DNA of 64,000 nt, taken from contig NZ_LAJG01000024.1 in the NCBI RefSeq assembly GCF_000970455.1, forward strand, positions 124,001 to 188,000, given 5' to 3'. This DNA is from Devosia soli (GTDB lineage Bacteria; Pseudomonadota; Alphaproteobacteria; Rhizobiales; Devosiaceae). A model generated the notes under the pieces. The model made no database searches. It was not told the DNA's origin and saw only the letters and a program-made list of their open reading frames with translations. Below, one piece after another: positions 26,801 through 36,424 of this stretch. Position 1 is the stretch's first letter; every line of letters starts with the position of its first letter. Both the position numbers and the translations under genes were made by a program.

Positions 26801-27016
26801 CTAAAGCTGCGGTCCGCTCTGGACGGCGTCACGCACCGCCTGGTGCGCCAGCTCGATCGTCGGGAAGTGTTGGCCATCGACGACGAAGGCAGGCAGCTTG
26901 ACGGCGAGAAAGCGGAAACCGCCATCTGCCGGCACCACCACGCCCTGCGGCTCGCCTGACACTTCGATCACTGTCGGCCGATGCGTCTCGGCCCTCTTGA
27001 AACTGTTTTCCTGCAT
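26801..27016 (-). CDS. Small conserved-looking hypothetical protein (71 aa)
   Basis: From ATG 27016, with GGAG about 8 bp upstream, the product reads MQENSFKRAETHRPTVIEVS through GGFRFLAVKLPAFVVDGQHF. It is soluble, beta-rich, without cysteine. A dedicated terminator downstream and a TGTGA-N6-TCACA site 108 bp upstream support a real, regulated single gene. The frame can start at 27067, but that part is less protein-like. Function unknown. Confidence 0.6.
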   Translation of the reverse strand: MQENSFKRAETHRPTVIEVSGEPQGVVVPADGGFRFLAVKLPAFVVDGQHFPTIELAHQAVRDAVQSGPQL

Positions 27017-27441
27017 CTGCGGATGCTCCACTTGCGCGGCAAAATGGAAAACACTGGCGACGGACAAATCCGCGCCGGTGAGGCCAATTCGCTGCGGGTC
27101 TTATCGAAACTGTGAGACGGGGATGTGACGGAGGTCACATTCGTTTCGAGTGACAGGACCCTTGCCAGCGTTTGGCATCGTTTCGGCGGGTTACTACGGT
27201 CGAACACACGGCATGGATGGTAATGGTCGTCGATGTCGTCATCGTCATTCCTCCCGCAGGTGTTGAACGCATTACTGACTGCCCTTTGCGGCGCAGTGAG
27301 GGCAAGATAGGCGAGCGCAGACGCTTTTGCCAGTAGGGCCCTGTGCGCAAAGGGCAAAAAAAGCGAAAAACCGTGCTCGACTTTCGTCTAGCCGCGAAAC
27401 CGCTTGAGGCGGGAGCCGAACTGGCCAACGCTAGCGCTTGC
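27017..27441. other. 425 bp intergenic region with a CRP-like site
   Basis: Between a leftward small gene and the end of the leftward reductase gene. Reading frames that cross it (27135-27623 minus, 27343-27738 plus) are shadows of the reductase gene or low quality. It should hold the promoter of the small gene. The only clear signal is the palindrome at 27124-27139. Confidence 0.5.
27124..27139. promoter_or_regulatory. CRP/FNR-superfamily-type operator, TGTGA-N6-TCACA
   Basis: TGTGACGGAGGTCACA has perfect CRP half-sites at the right spacing. It lies 108 bp upstream of the small gene at 26801-27016. Alphaproteobacterial CRP-like proteins use sites of this form. One chance occurrence in 64 kb cannot be excluded. 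Confidence 0.4.
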
Positions 27442-28185
27442 CTAGCCGTAGCGTTCGGTGCGGATGATTTCGGCAGGCAAACCTGCCTCGACAGCGCGGT
27501 CGGCGGCGACGTTGACGAAGGCATTGCTGCCGCAGATGAACACATGCTTCGGCGCCGCGCCGAATGTTCTGATCGTTTCGGAGATGATCGGTCCATCGAT
27601 ACGGCGGCCATAGTCGCTGGCACGACTTGGCGTGTCGCGCGTCAGGGCGAGGCGCAGGGTGAAATTTGGCCACTCGCGCTCGATGGCCAGAAGTTCATCG
27701 AGGAAAGGCGCTTCGGCCGCGGTGCGGGCGGAGAATAAGAGAACCACGCGGGCTTCGGATTTTTCCCGAAAGCCTTGGCGGACCATGGCCAGCAGCGGCA
27801 CAACACCCGAGCCACCGCCGACAAGGAGAAGCGGGCCGCCATTGGCCGGGCTCCAGACGAAATGCCCGCCAAGAGGCCCGCGCAGCTCGATATCGTCGCC
27901 GGCTTGCGCCACATCGTGAAAGAACGGGGAAACCTCGCCATCGTCCAGCCGGTCGATGGCAAGCTCGATCTCGGGCCCAGTATCGGGCGCCGAAGCGATC
28001 GAGTAGCTGCGCTGAGCCGTATAACCGTCGGGCGCCGTGAGGCGCACGTCGACATGCTGGCCGGCGCGATGGGTGAAAGGCTCGGGCGGCAGGAAGAAGA
28101 AGCTCGAAAGCGTCTTGGTACGCGGGACGATGCGCGTGATCCGGGCTTCCTGCCAGCGAATCTCGCGGTTGATGGTGTCAATCAT
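27442..28185 (-). CDS. FAD/NAD(P)-binding ferredoxin-reductase-like oxidoreductase
   Basis: 247 residues from ATG 28185. The FAD domain carries the RxYS motif (AQRSYSIASAPD) and the NAD domain carries LLLVGGGSGVVPLLAMVRQG and the late HVFICGSNAFVNVAADRAVE. The usual C-terminal 2Fe-2S ferredoxin domain of phenol-hydroxylase-type reductases is missing; the protein ends at TERYG. The start overlaps by 8 bp the stop of the molybdopterin oxidoreductase gene, so the reductase probably feeds electrons from NAD(P)H to that partner or takes them from it. Confidence 0.88.
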   Translation of the reverse strand: MIDTINREIRWQEARITRIVPRTKTLSSFFFLPPEPFTHRAGQHVDVRLTAPDGYTAQRSYSIASAPDTGPEIELAIDRLDDGEVSPFFHDVAQAGDDIELRGPLGGHFVWSPANGGPLLLVGGGSGVVPLLAMVRQGFREKSEARVVLLFSARTAAEAPFLDELLAIEREWPNFTLRLALTRDTPSRASDYGRRIDGPIISETIRTFGAAPKHVFICGSNAFVNVAADRAVEAGLPAEIIRTERYG

Positions 28186-28783
28186 CGGTATAGCGCTGCT
28201 CTTTCCACGGGTCGCCATAGATGTGATAGCCGCGCAATTCCCAGAAGCCAGCTTCGTCCCGCTCGGTGAATTGGAGGCCGTTGATCCATTTGGCCGACTT
28301 CCAGAAATAAAGATGCGGCACGAGGAGGCGGGCGGGGCCGCCATGGTCGCGCTCGAGCGGCTTGCCGCCATATTTGAGCGCAATCATCGCCTTGCCGGTG
28401 AGGAGATCGTCGGCCGGCACATTGGTCGAATAGCCATCATAGGAATGCGCAAGGAGAAATTTCGTCGGCGGCTCGATGAAGGCATCGGCCAGTAGATCGT
28501 CGATGAGGACGCCTTCCCAGGTGGTGTCGAGCAGCGACCAGGTGGTGACGCAGTGGATGTCCCTCACCATCTTGGTCATGGGCAGCGCATTGAACTCGGC
28601 CCAGGTCCAGGTTTTGACCGGGCGCGGTCCCACCTTGAGGGTGAACTTCCAGCTTTCGGTGGCAATATGGGGCGTCGGGCCGGCGGTGAGCACGGGAAAG
28701 TAATCGACGAGGTGCTGTCCGGGCGGGACGCGATCTCTTTGCTCGGGTTCGCGGGGGCGTCCGGTAAAACCGCGTGTTGCCAT
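28178..28783 (-). CDS. Sulfite-oxidase-like molybdopterin oxidoreductase (YuiH-like)
   Basis: 201 residues, a single Moco-binding (Oxidored_molyb) domain. The cofactor-binding cysteine is in VRDIHCVTTWSLLDTTWEGV. Other family parts are LAHSYDGYSTNVPADDLLTG, HGGPARLLVPHLYFWKSAKW and FWELRGYHIYGDPWKEQRY. No signal peptide or Tat motif, unlike periplasmic MsrP, so it works in the cytoplasm. The substrate is unknown; family relatives oxidise sulfite or reduce S- or N-oxides. It is in an operon with an FAD reductase, overlapping by 8 bp. Confidence 0.88.
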   Translation of the reverse strand: MATRGFTGRPREPEQRDRVPPGQHLVDYFPVLTAGPTPHIATESWKFTLKVGPRPVKTWTWAEFNALPMTKMVRDIHCVTTWSLLDTTWEGVLIDDLLADAFIEPPTKFLLAHSYDGYSTNVPADDLLTGKAMIALKYGGKPLERDHGGPARLLVPHLYFWKSAKWINGLQFTERDEAGFWELRGYHIYGDPWKEQRYTDD

Positions 28784-28865
28784 GATCGTTTCCTCGGGCG
28801 TGAAGCTGGAGGCAGTAGAAACCAGCGCGGCGTTTCAAGCAATCCGCGCTGGATGCACGAACTCT

Positions 28866-31178
28866 CTACTTCTTTTTCATGGCAGCGCTGAGCAGCGCCC
28901 CGAAGGCGCCCTGGTCGTTCGATTGAGGGCGCTCATTGCCCCGCTGTTGTGGCCTGCCGGCAGGACGCTGGGGTTCGCGCTGTTGAGGGCGCGTTTCGCG
29001 GGCCGAGGCGCCGCCATCGCGGCGCATGGTGAGGCCGATGCGTTTGCGGGGGACGTCGACTTCGACGACGGTGACTTTCACCACATCGCCGGCCTTGACC
29101 ACTTCATGTGGGTCTTTGACGAATTTGTCGGCGAGCTGGGAGACGTGGACCAAGCCGTCCTGATGCACACCGATATCGACGAAAGCGCCGAAGGCGGCAA
29201 CGTTGGTGACCGTGCCTTCAAGCTGCATGCCGGGTTTCAAGTCCTTGATGTCATCAATGCCGTCCGCAAAGGTCGCCGTCTTGAAGGCGGGGCGGGGATC
29301 GCGGCCGGGCTTTTCGAGTTCGCCGATAATGTCTCGCACCGTCGGAAGGCCAAAACGCTCGTCGACGAAGACGCGCGGGTCGAGCGCCCGCAGCGCCGTC
29401 GGGTCGCTCATCAAGGCGCGGACATCGCGGCCGCAGGCGGCAACGATCTTGCGGGCGACCCCATAAGCTTCGGGGTGAACCGAGGATGCATCGAGCGGCT
29501 CGGCGCCATCGGGAATGCGGAGGAAACCCGCGGCCTGTTCAAAAGTGCGCTGGCCGAGGCGGGCGACCGACAGCAGTTCTTTTCGCGTCTTGAAAGGGCC
29601 ATTGGCGTCGCGATGGGCGACGATGGCTTCGGCGATGGAAGCGCCAAGGCCGGAGACGCGCGCAAGGAGTGGCGCCGAGGCAGTGTTGAGATCGACGCCG
29701 ACGGCGTTCACCGCATCTTCGACGACGCTGTCGAGGGATTTCGCGAGCCGGTACTGATCGACGTCATGCTGGTATTGACCGACGCCGATGCTTTTCGGCT
29801 CGATCTTGACCAGTTCTGCCAGCGGGTCCTGCAGCCGCCGGGCGATTGAAACGGCACCGCGAAGCGACACGTCGAGCCCGGGAAATTCGGCGGCGGCAGC
29901 GGCGGAGGCGGAATAGACCGAAGCGCCGGCTTCCGAGACGATGACCTTGAGCGGCTTTGGCGCCGGCATATTGGCCAACATGTCGGCGACGAGCTTTTCG
30001 GTTTCGCGCGAGCCGGTGCCATTGCCGATGGCGATCAGTTCGACATTGTGGGCGCGGATCAGTGCCGCAAGCTCGGTCTGGGTGCCGCGGACATCATTGC
30101 GCGGCGGGAAGGGATAGACCGTCGAGGTGGTCAGCACCTTACCGGTGCCATCGACCACGGCGACCTTGACCCCGGTGCGGATGCCGGGATCGAGACCCAT
30201 GGTGGCGCGGGAGCCGGCAGGAGCCGCAAGCAGCAGGTCTTTCAAATTCCGGGCAAAGACGCTGATGGCTTCTTCGTCGGCGCGTTCGCGCAGATCGCGC
30301 ATCAGGTCGAGCGAGAGATGGACATAAAGCTTGGTACGCCAGGCCCAGCCAGCGACTTCGAGGAGCCACTTGTCGCCCGGAAGACTGCCGCCGACCTGAT
30401 ATGCCGAGGCGACCATGCGGACGGCGGGCTTTACAATTGAAGTGTCGTCGGCGTCGACTTCGATATCGACCGAGAGAACTTCCTCGTTGCGCCCGCGCAG
30501 CATGGCCAGTGCCCGGTGGCTGGGGGCCGTGGCCCAGCGCTCGGTATGGTCGAAATAGTCGGAGAATTTGGCCCCGGCTTCTTCCTTGCCCTTGATGACC
30601 TTTGCACGGAGCGTGGCGCGGTCCTTCATATAGGTGCGGAGGCGCCCCACCAGATCGGCGTTTTCGGCCATTTGTTCGACGATGATGTCGCGTGCGCCGT
30701 CGAGCGCGGCTTTTACGTCGGGAACATCGTCGGTGAGATATTTCGCTGCGAGGTCGGCAGGAACAAGCTTGCGGTCAGTGAGGATCGCGTCCGCCAAGGG
30801 GCCCAGACCCCGCTCGCGGGCGATTTCCGCCTTGGTGCGGCGCTTGGGCTTGAAAGGCAGATAGATGTCTTCGAGCTCGGCCTTGGTCGGCGCGGCGGCA
30901 ATGGCGGCGGCGAGGTCGGGCGTCAACTTGCCCTGTTCGGTGATGGATTTGAGGATCGCATCACGGCGGCCGTCGAGTTCGCGGAGATAGGCAAGGCGCT
31001 CTTCGAGCGTGCGCAGCTGGGTATCGTCGAGCCCGCCGGTCACTTCCTTGCGGTAGCGCGCGATGAACGGAACGGTCGCGCCGCCATCGAGCAATTCGAT
31101 CGCCGCCTTGGCCTGATCGGGCTTGGCGCCGATTTCCTGGGCGATACGGGTGGCAAGGTTTTGGTTGGGAAGCGCCAT
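28866..31178 (-). CDS. tex: Tex-type RNA-binding transcription accessory protein
   Basis: 770 residues, family-typical. Domains in order: Tex N-terminal helical domain (about 1-190), central YqgF/RNase H-like fold ([20 protein letters not shown]), helix-hairpin-helix pairs ([20 protein letters not shown]) and a C-terminal S1 domain ([20 protein letters not shown] through [10 protein letters not shown] at about 650-720). The last 45 residues are Arg/Gln/Pro-rich and disordered. Tex binds RNA and affects transcription and stress tolerance. It stands alone; a family A palindrome lies upstream. Confidence 0.95.
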   Translation of the reverse strand: MALPNQNLATRIAQEIGAKPDQAKAAIELLDGGATVPFIARYRKEVTGGLDDTQLRTLEERLAYLRELDGRRDAILKSITEQGKLTPDLAAAIAAAPTKAELEDIYLPFKPKRRTKAEIARERGLGPLADAILTDRKLVPADLAAKYLTDDVPDVKAALDGARDIIVEQMAENADLVGRLRTYMKDRATLRAKVIKGKEEAGAKFSDYFDHTERWATAPSHRALAMLRGRNEEVLSVDIEVDADDTSIVKPAVRMVASAYQVGGSLPGDKWLLEVAGWAWRTKLYVHLSLDLMRDLRERADEEAISVFARNLKDLLLAAPAGSRATMGLDPGIRTGVKVAVVDGTGKVLTTSTVYPFPPRNDVRGTQTELAALIRAHNVELIAIGNGTGSRETEKLVADMLANMPAPKPLKVIVSEAGASVYSASAAAAAEFPGLDVSLRGAVSIARRLQDPLAELVKIEPKSIGVGQYQHDVDQYRLAKSLDSVVEDAVNAVGVDLNTASAPLLARVSGLGASIAEAIVAHRDANGPFKTRKELLSVARLGQRTFEQAAGFLRIPDGAEPLDASSVHPEAYGVARKIVAACGRDVRALMSDPTALRALDPRVFVDERFGLPTVRDIIGELEKPGRDPRPAFKTATFADGIDDIKDLKPGMQLEGTVTNVAAFGAFVDIGVHQDGLVHVSQLADKFVKDPHEVVKAGDVVKVTVVEVDVPRKRIGLTMRRDGGASARETRPQQREPQRPAGRPQQRGNERPQSNDQGAFGALLSAAMKKK

Positions 31179-31287
31179 GGGTCAGCCAAGTTGAGTCGAA
31201 TTGGTGCGACCATAATGGGGAATTTGGCCAAAACCCAAACGGAGGTCAGGCGGGGTGTGGAAAGCGTGGGTAACCCATCGCGAGAAA

Positions 31288-31308
31288 CCTCCCCCTTAAA
31301 GGGGGAGG
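31288..31308. repeat. Extragenic palindrome (family A), perfect
   Basis: CCTCCCCCTT and AAGGGGGAGG, 10 bp arms with a 1-nt centre. It lies 10 bp past the stop of the leftward ABC permease gene and upstream of tex. Confidence 0.7.
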
Positions 31309-31318
31309 ACGCGTCGGG

Positions 31319-33874
31319 TCAGACGCTCGACATTTCGCGCAGGAGCAAAGCGGGGCGGATCGAGAGTACGCGGAGGAGCGTTGTGGCGCCGAGGATCGCC
31401 GTCACTGCGATGAGGCCGGCGACGACGAGGCCGATGGTCGTGGCGTCAACGGTAAAGGCGACGTTGAGGAGGACCTGGGTAAGCAGCCATGCCGTAAAGA
31501 TGCCCGAGGGAATGGCGATGAGCGCAGCAAACAGCGAAAGCAGCAGGAATTGGAGGAGGGCGGCGACGAGGATTTCACCACGCCTCGACCCCAAAACCTT
31601 ATAGAGCACCGCATCGGATTCGCGCTGGCGCCGGCCTGCGGCGAGGCTGCCAATGAGGATGAGAAGACCATTCAGCACGGCGATGCCGCCAACGCTCGCG
31701 ACAGCAAAGGAAAGCTGGCTCAGCGCTTCGGTGATGCGGGTCAGGGTCGCGCCGATTTCGATGAATTTGATGTCGAGGAATTCACTGGCGAGGAACCGCT
31801 CGACGTCTTCTTCGCGGCCCGGTGTGGCAGTGACGGCAGCAAGGAGCGTCGAGGGATAGGCATCGAGCGCGCCGGGCGAGAAGGTGACGAGGAAGTCGAT
31901 GCCGCCCTGCCAGGCATAATCGCGGAAATTGCTGACTTTTGCGGTGATCGTCTCGCCAAAGATCTCAAAGGTGATCTCATCGCCGAGTTTGACCCCGAGG
32001 CCCTGGCGCAGGTTCTGGTGGAGCGAGACGAGGGGTTCGCCGGAATAATCCTGTGGCCACCAGGTGCCTTCGACAAGGCGCGAGGCGGGCGGCAGGATGG
32101 CGCGATAGGTCATCGGGATTTCGCCCGAAAGGAGAAACGAAGCTTCCGGACCATTGGCCGAAAGGGTGTCGACCGGCGTGCCGGCGACAGCCGTGACCGC
32201 ACCGCGCAGCATGGGCGTCGAGGTAACCAGCGCAATGCCGTGTTCGGGGCCGACATCGGCCTGCAAAGCTTCCATTTCGTCGGGAAAGAGATCGGAGGCG
32301 ACGAGGGTCGGCGCATCGAACACCGAGGCGCCCAAAAACTCGTTGCGGAGGTTGATGGCAAGAACCTGAACGACCACAAGGATAACCATGGCAAGGCCGA
32401 CCGCGGTGACGACGGCTGATGAATTGCCCGCCGAGCCGATAATCGCACGCAGGCTTTGCCGCAGGGGCCGCCAGCGCGGCGAGGGCAAGCGTGAGAGCCC
32501 GGCAAGCGCAACGCGGCTGCCAAGCTGCAGAAGCAGCGCCGCGCCGGTGGCGGAGCCGATAAAGGCAAGGACCAGCAGCCAGTCGCCCGTCAGGATGACG
32601 GCGAGCCAGAAGAACAAAAGCACGGCCACGGCAAGCGGCAGGAGTTCGGCGGAGCGGATAAAGCGCCTCCAATCGATCCGCGGCGCGCCAAGCCCCTTGG
32701 AGCGGAAGAGGCTTGCGGGCGACACCATCTGCGCCTGGACCAGAGGCAGATAGGAAAAGGCAAAAGCGGTGAGAAGGCCCACGGCGGCAGCAACGAGAAT
32801 GGCCAAGACGTCGATGTTGCGCGTCAGCGGAATGCCAATGGCGGTGCCAACGGCAGGAAGCACGAAAAGGCCGATGGTGACACCGACGACAACGCCGATG
32901 CCAACGCCGATGAGGCCAAGGGCCAGCACCTGGACGAGAAAATGCACGAGGACGCGCCAGCGGGCGGCGCCAAGGCTACGAAGGACGGCGATCACGCCGG
33001 CGCGCTCGGCGATATAGGCCGACATGACGCTCCAGACGCTGACGCCGCCGATCAGGAGGGAGCCGAGGCCGACGACGAGGAGGAAGCCGGTAAAGAGCTC
33101 GTAATAGCGCAGCATCGGACCGAGACCATCGAGCGCAGAGCGGACTTCCCAGCCGGAATCGCCGAGTTCGCCGACGAGGCGGGCGCGTTCGCCTTCGGTG
33201 TCGCTGCTCGTCAGAAGCAGTTTGTAGCGGAAATTGGTGCCGAGGCCGGGCAGCGGAGACGTCCGGTCGGAGACGTGGGCAAAACCATCGGTGCTGAGGA
33301 GAGTCGCAAGACCCAGGCGAAAGCCGCGCACGGGACCATCCGGAAAGCCGGTAAGCCCGCCGCGGACTTCGAAATCGGTGCCGCCGATGGTGATGGTGTC
33401 GCCGGTTTTGAGGCCCAGTTGGTCGAGCATCACCGGATCGACAAGGGCGCCGAACATGCCGTTGCGTTCTTCGAGCGCGGCAAAGGGCGCGATCTGGGCT
33501 TCGGCATTATCGGTGTAGACACCGCCAAGCAGCGGATAGTTCGGACCCGCCGCGACAAGATCGACAAAGGCTTCGCCCGTCGCGGATTCGGCTCCGAGAT
33601 TGGTTTCGATGGTGCTCGCGAGCGTGCCGGCCCCTTCGAAAATGGCAATTTCGCTCGCCGTTGCCGGGCGGTCCGAGCGGGTAAATTCGAGGTCGCCGCC
33701 CATGAGCAAGGCCGCGTTCTGGTCGACGGCGCGGGTAATGGCCGACGACACCGAGGAGACGCCGGCGATCAGCGCCGTGCCGACGGCAAGGCAGATGATG
33801 AGGAGGGAAAAGCGGGCCCAATCACCCGCCATTTCCTTAAGACCCACACGGGCCGCGGCAAGGAAGGCGCGCAT
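31319..33874 (-). CDS. FtsX/MacB-like ABC transporter permease (YbbP-like)
   Basis: 851 residues, inner membrane. It has the layout of large FtsX-family permeases: an N-terminal segment (FSLLIICLAVGTALIAGVSS), a periplasmic domain, three segments around 260-400, another group near 410-500, a second large periplasmic domain, and a last three-segment FtsX core (SVGGIAVLNGLLILIGSLAA to the end). YbbP-type proteins act with a YbbA ATPase; proposed roles include lipid, lysophospholipase or lipoprotein-related export, not settled. The start shares one base with the ATPase stop, so the two are co-translated. Confidence 0.9.
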   Translation of the reverse strand: MRAFLAAARVGLKEMAGDWARFSLLIICLAVGTALIAGVSSVSSAITRAVDQNAALLMGGDLEFTRSDRPATASEIAIFEGAGTLASTIETNLGAESATGEAFVDLVAAGPNYPLLGGVYTDNAEAQIAPFAALEERNGMFGALVDPVMLDQLGLKTGDTITIGGTDFEVRGGLTGFPDGPVRGFRLGLATLLSTDGFAHVSDRTSPLPGLGTNFRYKLLLTSSDTEGERARLVGELGDSGWEVRSALDGLGPMLRYYELFTGFLLVVGLGSLLIGGVSVWSVMSAYIAERAGVIAVLRSLGAARWRVLVHFLVQVLALGLIGVGIGVVVGVTIGLFVLPAVGTAIGIPLTRNIDVLAILVAAAVGLLTAFAFSYLPLVQAQMVSPASLFRSKGLGAPRIDWRRFIRSAELLPLAVAVLLFFWLAVILTGDWLLVLAFIGSATGAALLLQLGSRVALAGLSRLPSPRWRPLRQSLRAIIGSAGNSSAVVTAVGLAMVILVVVQVLAINLRNEFLGASVFDAPTLVASDLFPDEMEALQADVGPEHGIALVTSTPMLRGAVTAVAGTPVDTLSANGPEASFLLSGEIPMTYRAILPPASRLVEGTWWPQDYSGEPLVSLHQNLRQGLGVKLGDEITFEIFGETITAKVSNFRDYAWQGGIDFLVTFSPGALDAYPSTLLAAVTATPGREEDVERFLASEFLDIKFIEIGATLTRITEALSQLSFAVASVGGIAVLNGLLILIGSLAAGRRQRESDAVLYKVLGSRRGEILVAALLQFLLLSLFAALIAIPSGIFTAWLLTQVLLNVAFTVDATTIGLVVAGLIAVTAILGATTLLRVLSIRPALLLREMSSV

Positions 33875-34629
33875 CAGGGCTGGCCCGTGGTTTCGGTCAG
33901 CTGACCCTGTTCCATGGTAAACTTGCGGTCGGTGCGCTCGGCCAGATGCGGGTCATGGGTGATCATGACGATGGCAGTGCCGTTCTGGCGGGCAAGATCG
34001 AACATCAATTCGACAACGACGGCGCCGGTCTTCTGGTCGAGATTGCCGGTGGGTTCGTCGGCAAGAAGGAGCTTTGGCTTGGTAACAAGCGCGCGAGCAA
34101 GGCCGACGCGCTGCTGCTCGCCGCCCGAGAGCGCGGCGGGGCGATGGTCGAGCCGCTTGCCCAAACCGACGGCATCGAGCGCAGCGGCCGCTTCCTTGCG
34201 TACTTCGGCGAGCGGCAGATCTGGCCGGGCGATTTCGAGCGCGAGGCCGACATTGTCGAGTGCGGTCAGGGATGGAATGAGGTGGAAACTCTGGAAGACG
34301 ATGCCGAGCGTCTGGCGGCGGAAGACAGCCATGGCGTCTTCGTCGCGCCTAGTGATGTCCGTACCCGCAATCGTGATCGAGCCCGCACTGGCGCGCTCAA
34401 GGCCCGCAAGCAGCATCAAAAGCGAGGTTTTCCCACTGCCCGAGGGTCCGACGATGGCGACGACCTCGGCCGGACGGACGGTCAGATCGACACCCCGCAA
34501 AATGTTGAGCGGCTTGCCGGCGACTTCTACACTATAGTCGACTTTGGACGCCGTGATGAGGGGAAGAACCGGCGGGTGTGGCGCTTGCGCTTTGTCCATG
34601 GATAGCGGGGACTGTTCGGGAGCCTGCAC
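33874..34629 (-). CDS. ABC transporter ATP-binding protein (YbbA/LolD-like)
   Basis: 251 residues. Motifs: Walker A GPSGSGKTS, signature LSGGEQQRVGLARALVTKPK, Walker B LLLADEPTGNLDQKTG and H-loop MITHDPHLAERTDRKF. GTG 34629 is chosen because GGAGG precedes it by 5 bp; the alternative ATG ten codons later lacks one. The MacB/LolD-type fold powers mechanical export or periplasmic processes rather than import. It pairs with the permease overlapping its stop. Confidence 0.92.
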   Translation of the reverse strand: MQAPEQSPLSMDKAQAPHPPVLPLITASKVDYSVEVAGKPLNILRGVDLTVRPAEVVAIVGPSGSGKTSLLMLLAGLERASAGSITIAGTDITRRDEDAMAVFRRQTLGIVFQSFHLIPSLTALDNVGLALEIARPDLPLAEVRKEAAAALDAVGLGKRLDHRPAALSGGEQQRVGLARALVTKPKLLLADEPTGNLDQKTGAVVVELMFDLARQNGTAIVMITHDPHLAERTDRKFTMEQGQLTETTGQP

Positions 34630-34761
34630 GCTGCCTCCGGCGTTCTTGGTTTATTGTGCGTTAATGCCGTATCTTTGCGAGATCATATTAAACTGGCATT
34701 GTTGGATGAAATACTAAAGATGCTTGCCCACAGGGCAGGTTTTGGGACGAGAGGGTACGAC

Positions 34762-35286
34762 GTGGTAATGGGCGGAAAGACGATTGCTGGTCTGGCTGTG
34801 GCACTGATCGGCTTGATGGGAATGGCTGCGCCGGCATTTGCCGGTCCGACCGAGGAAGCGCTGCTGTCCTCTTATGTCGGCAGCTGGCGCGGGGAAAGCA
34901 CGCTCGAGGGTGGCGAAAAGCCCGAACCCTTCCGCTGCCGCTTGTCGGTCAGCCCGGGCAATGCCGGCAAGATCAACTATACCGGCCGCTGCACGCTCGT
35001 GAACATGAACCTCTCCGTCAGCGGCACCATCGCCTATCAGGATGCCAGCAAGCAGTATGAAGCGGTGATGACTTCCAATGCCGGTTTTTCGGGCATCGCG
35101 GTCGGCCGCCAGCGCGGCAACCAGATCGGCTTCGATCTCGTCGAACGGCAGAAGGATCGCGGCGGAAACGACGTCGAGATCGGCTCGCGCCTGTTCCTGA
35201 TCGGCAATTCGATCACCGTCGAATTCCAGGTCGAGTTCAACAATTCAGGCGACGTACTCACCGCCAGCGTGCCGTTCGCGCGCTAA
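34762..35286 (+). CDS. Secreted hypothetical protein, about 170 aa
   Basis: GTG 34762 is preferred for the GAGAGG 5-6 bp upstream; ATG 34768, two codons later, is the alternative. A signal peptide is clear (TIAGLAVALIGLMGMAAPAF, cut near AFA-GP). The mature part is about 150 residues and beta-rich: SYVGSWRGESTLEGGEKPEP, FRCRLSVSPGNAGKINYTGR, ending NSGDVLTASVPFAR. Two cysteines (RCRL and GRCTL) could form a disulfide. It looks like a small periplasmic lipocalin-like beta barrel, inferred from the strand pattern. Convergent with the ABC ATPase gene downstream. Confidence 0.75.
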   Translation: MVMGGKTIAGLAVALIGLMGMAAPAFAGPTEEALLSSYVGSWRGESTLEGGEKPEPFRCRLSVSPGNAGKINYTGRCTLVNMNLSVSGTIAYQDASKQYEAVMTSNAGFSGIAVGRQRGNQIGFDLVERQKDRGGNDVEIGSRLFLIGNSITVEFQVEFNNSGDVLTASVPFAR

Positions 35287-35327
35287 ACCGGACCGGGGCC
35301 GTGCCCAACCATCTTTCCCGCGAGAGT

Positions 35328-35347
35328 GACCAACCTCACGGTTGGTC
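35328..35347. terminator. Hairpin between convergent genes
   Basis: Perfect stem GACCAACC / GGTTGGTC with TCAC loop in the 72 bp gap between two convergent genes. No T-tract follows, so it may work with Rho or only protect 3' ends. Confidence 0.5.
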
Positions 35348-35358
35348 CTCGAACCGGA

Positions 35359-36414
35359 TTACCGGATCACGCGTCCCTCGCCATCGAAGAGATGCACCTG
35401 CCCTTCGGGCAGCGCGATGTGCATCGGCTGATGCAGTTGCAGGCCCGGCGCGCCGTCGAGCTTGATCGTCACAGTCTCGCCGTTGGGCAGTTCGACATAG
35501 GCCAGCGCATATTCGCCGAATTGTTCGATGACCGCGAGCGTGCCACTCAGATGCGCGGTTTCGGGGGTCGCCAGATTGAGGTGTTCGGGCCGTGCGCCGA
35601 TGGTTCTGACCTTCGACACATCCACGCCGCTCAATGTTAACGCAATGTTACCCGGAAGGCGCAGCTGAGTGCCCTCGGGCGCCACCTTGATAAAGTTCAT
35701 CCGCTGGCTGGCAATGAACCCGGCAACGAAGGTGTTGACCGGGTTTCGATAGAGTTCGAGCGGCGAACCCACCTGCTCGATATTGCCGGCATTGAGCACC
35801 ACGATCCGGTCCGCCAGCGTCATCGCCTCGACCTGGTCATGGGTGACGTAAATCATTGTGGCATCAAGCGTATCGTGCAGCCGCGCGATCTCGACCCGCG
35901 TTTGCGCACGGAGCGATGCGTCCAGATTCGACAGCGGCTCGTCGAACAAAAACACTTTTGGATTGCGCACGATCGCGCGTCCGATGGCCACGCGCTGCCT
36001 CTGCCCACCGCTCAGGGCCTTAGGCATGCGATCAAGATAAGGCTCGATCTGCAAAATCCGCGCAGCTTCCCTAACCCTTTGATCTACCTCTTCTTTGGGT
36101 GTCTTCTTGAGCTTGAGGCCAAAGGCCATGTTCTCATAAACCGTCATATGCGGATAAAGCGCATAAGACTGAAACACCATGGCGATGCCACGCTGGGGCG
36201 AGGGCACGTCGTTGACCACCCGCCCCTCGATCGAAATCTCGCCGCCCGTAATCGGTTCGAGCCCCGCAATCATGCGCAGAAGAGTCGATTTTCCGCAGCC
36301 CGAAGGCCCGACGAAAACCACGAATTCCCCGCTTTTGATGTCGAGATCGACCCCATGGACCACTTCGAGCGATCCATAGGATTTTCTAACCTGGCGGAGC
36401 GTGACATCGGCCAT
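35359..36414 (-). CDS. Sugar ABC transporter ATP-binding protein (UgpC/MsmK-like)
   Basis: 351 residues. Walker A GPSGCGKST (36-44), signature LSGGQRQRVAIGRAIVRNPK, Walker B VFLFDEPLSNLDASLRAQTR and H-loop YVTHDQVEAM are all present. The C-terminal TOBE region (IGARPEHLNLATPETAHLSG) is that of MalK/UgpC proteins. It energises the carbohydrate importer encoded upstream on the same strand (binding protein and two permeases), separated from them by the mannosidase gene; it starts 10 bp after the mannosidase stop. Confidence 0.94.
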   Translation of the reverse strand: MADVTLRQVRKSYGSLEVVHGVDLDIKSGEFVVFVGPSGCGKSTLLRMIAGLEPITGGEISIEGRVVNDVPSPQRGIAMVFQSYALYPHMTVYENMAFGLKLKKTPKEEVDQRVREAARILQIEPYLDRMPKALSGGQRQRVAIGRAIVRNPKVFLFDEPLSNLDASLRAQTRVEIARLHDTLDATMIYVTHDQVEAMTLADRIVVLNAGNIEQVGSPLELYRNPVNTFVAGFIASQRMNFIKVAPEGTQLRLPGNIALTLSGVDVSKVRTIGARPEHLNLATPETAHLSGTLAVIEQFGEYALAYVELPNGETVTIKLDGAPGLQLHQPMHIALPEGQVHLFDGEGRVIR

Positions 36415-36424
36415 GAAAACCTCC

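Noticed and set aside
26645-26959. 104-codon plus-strand frame after the Gly/Asn-repeat gene
   Set aside because: It runs through two terminator hairpins and is antisense to the better-supported small gene at 26801-27016.
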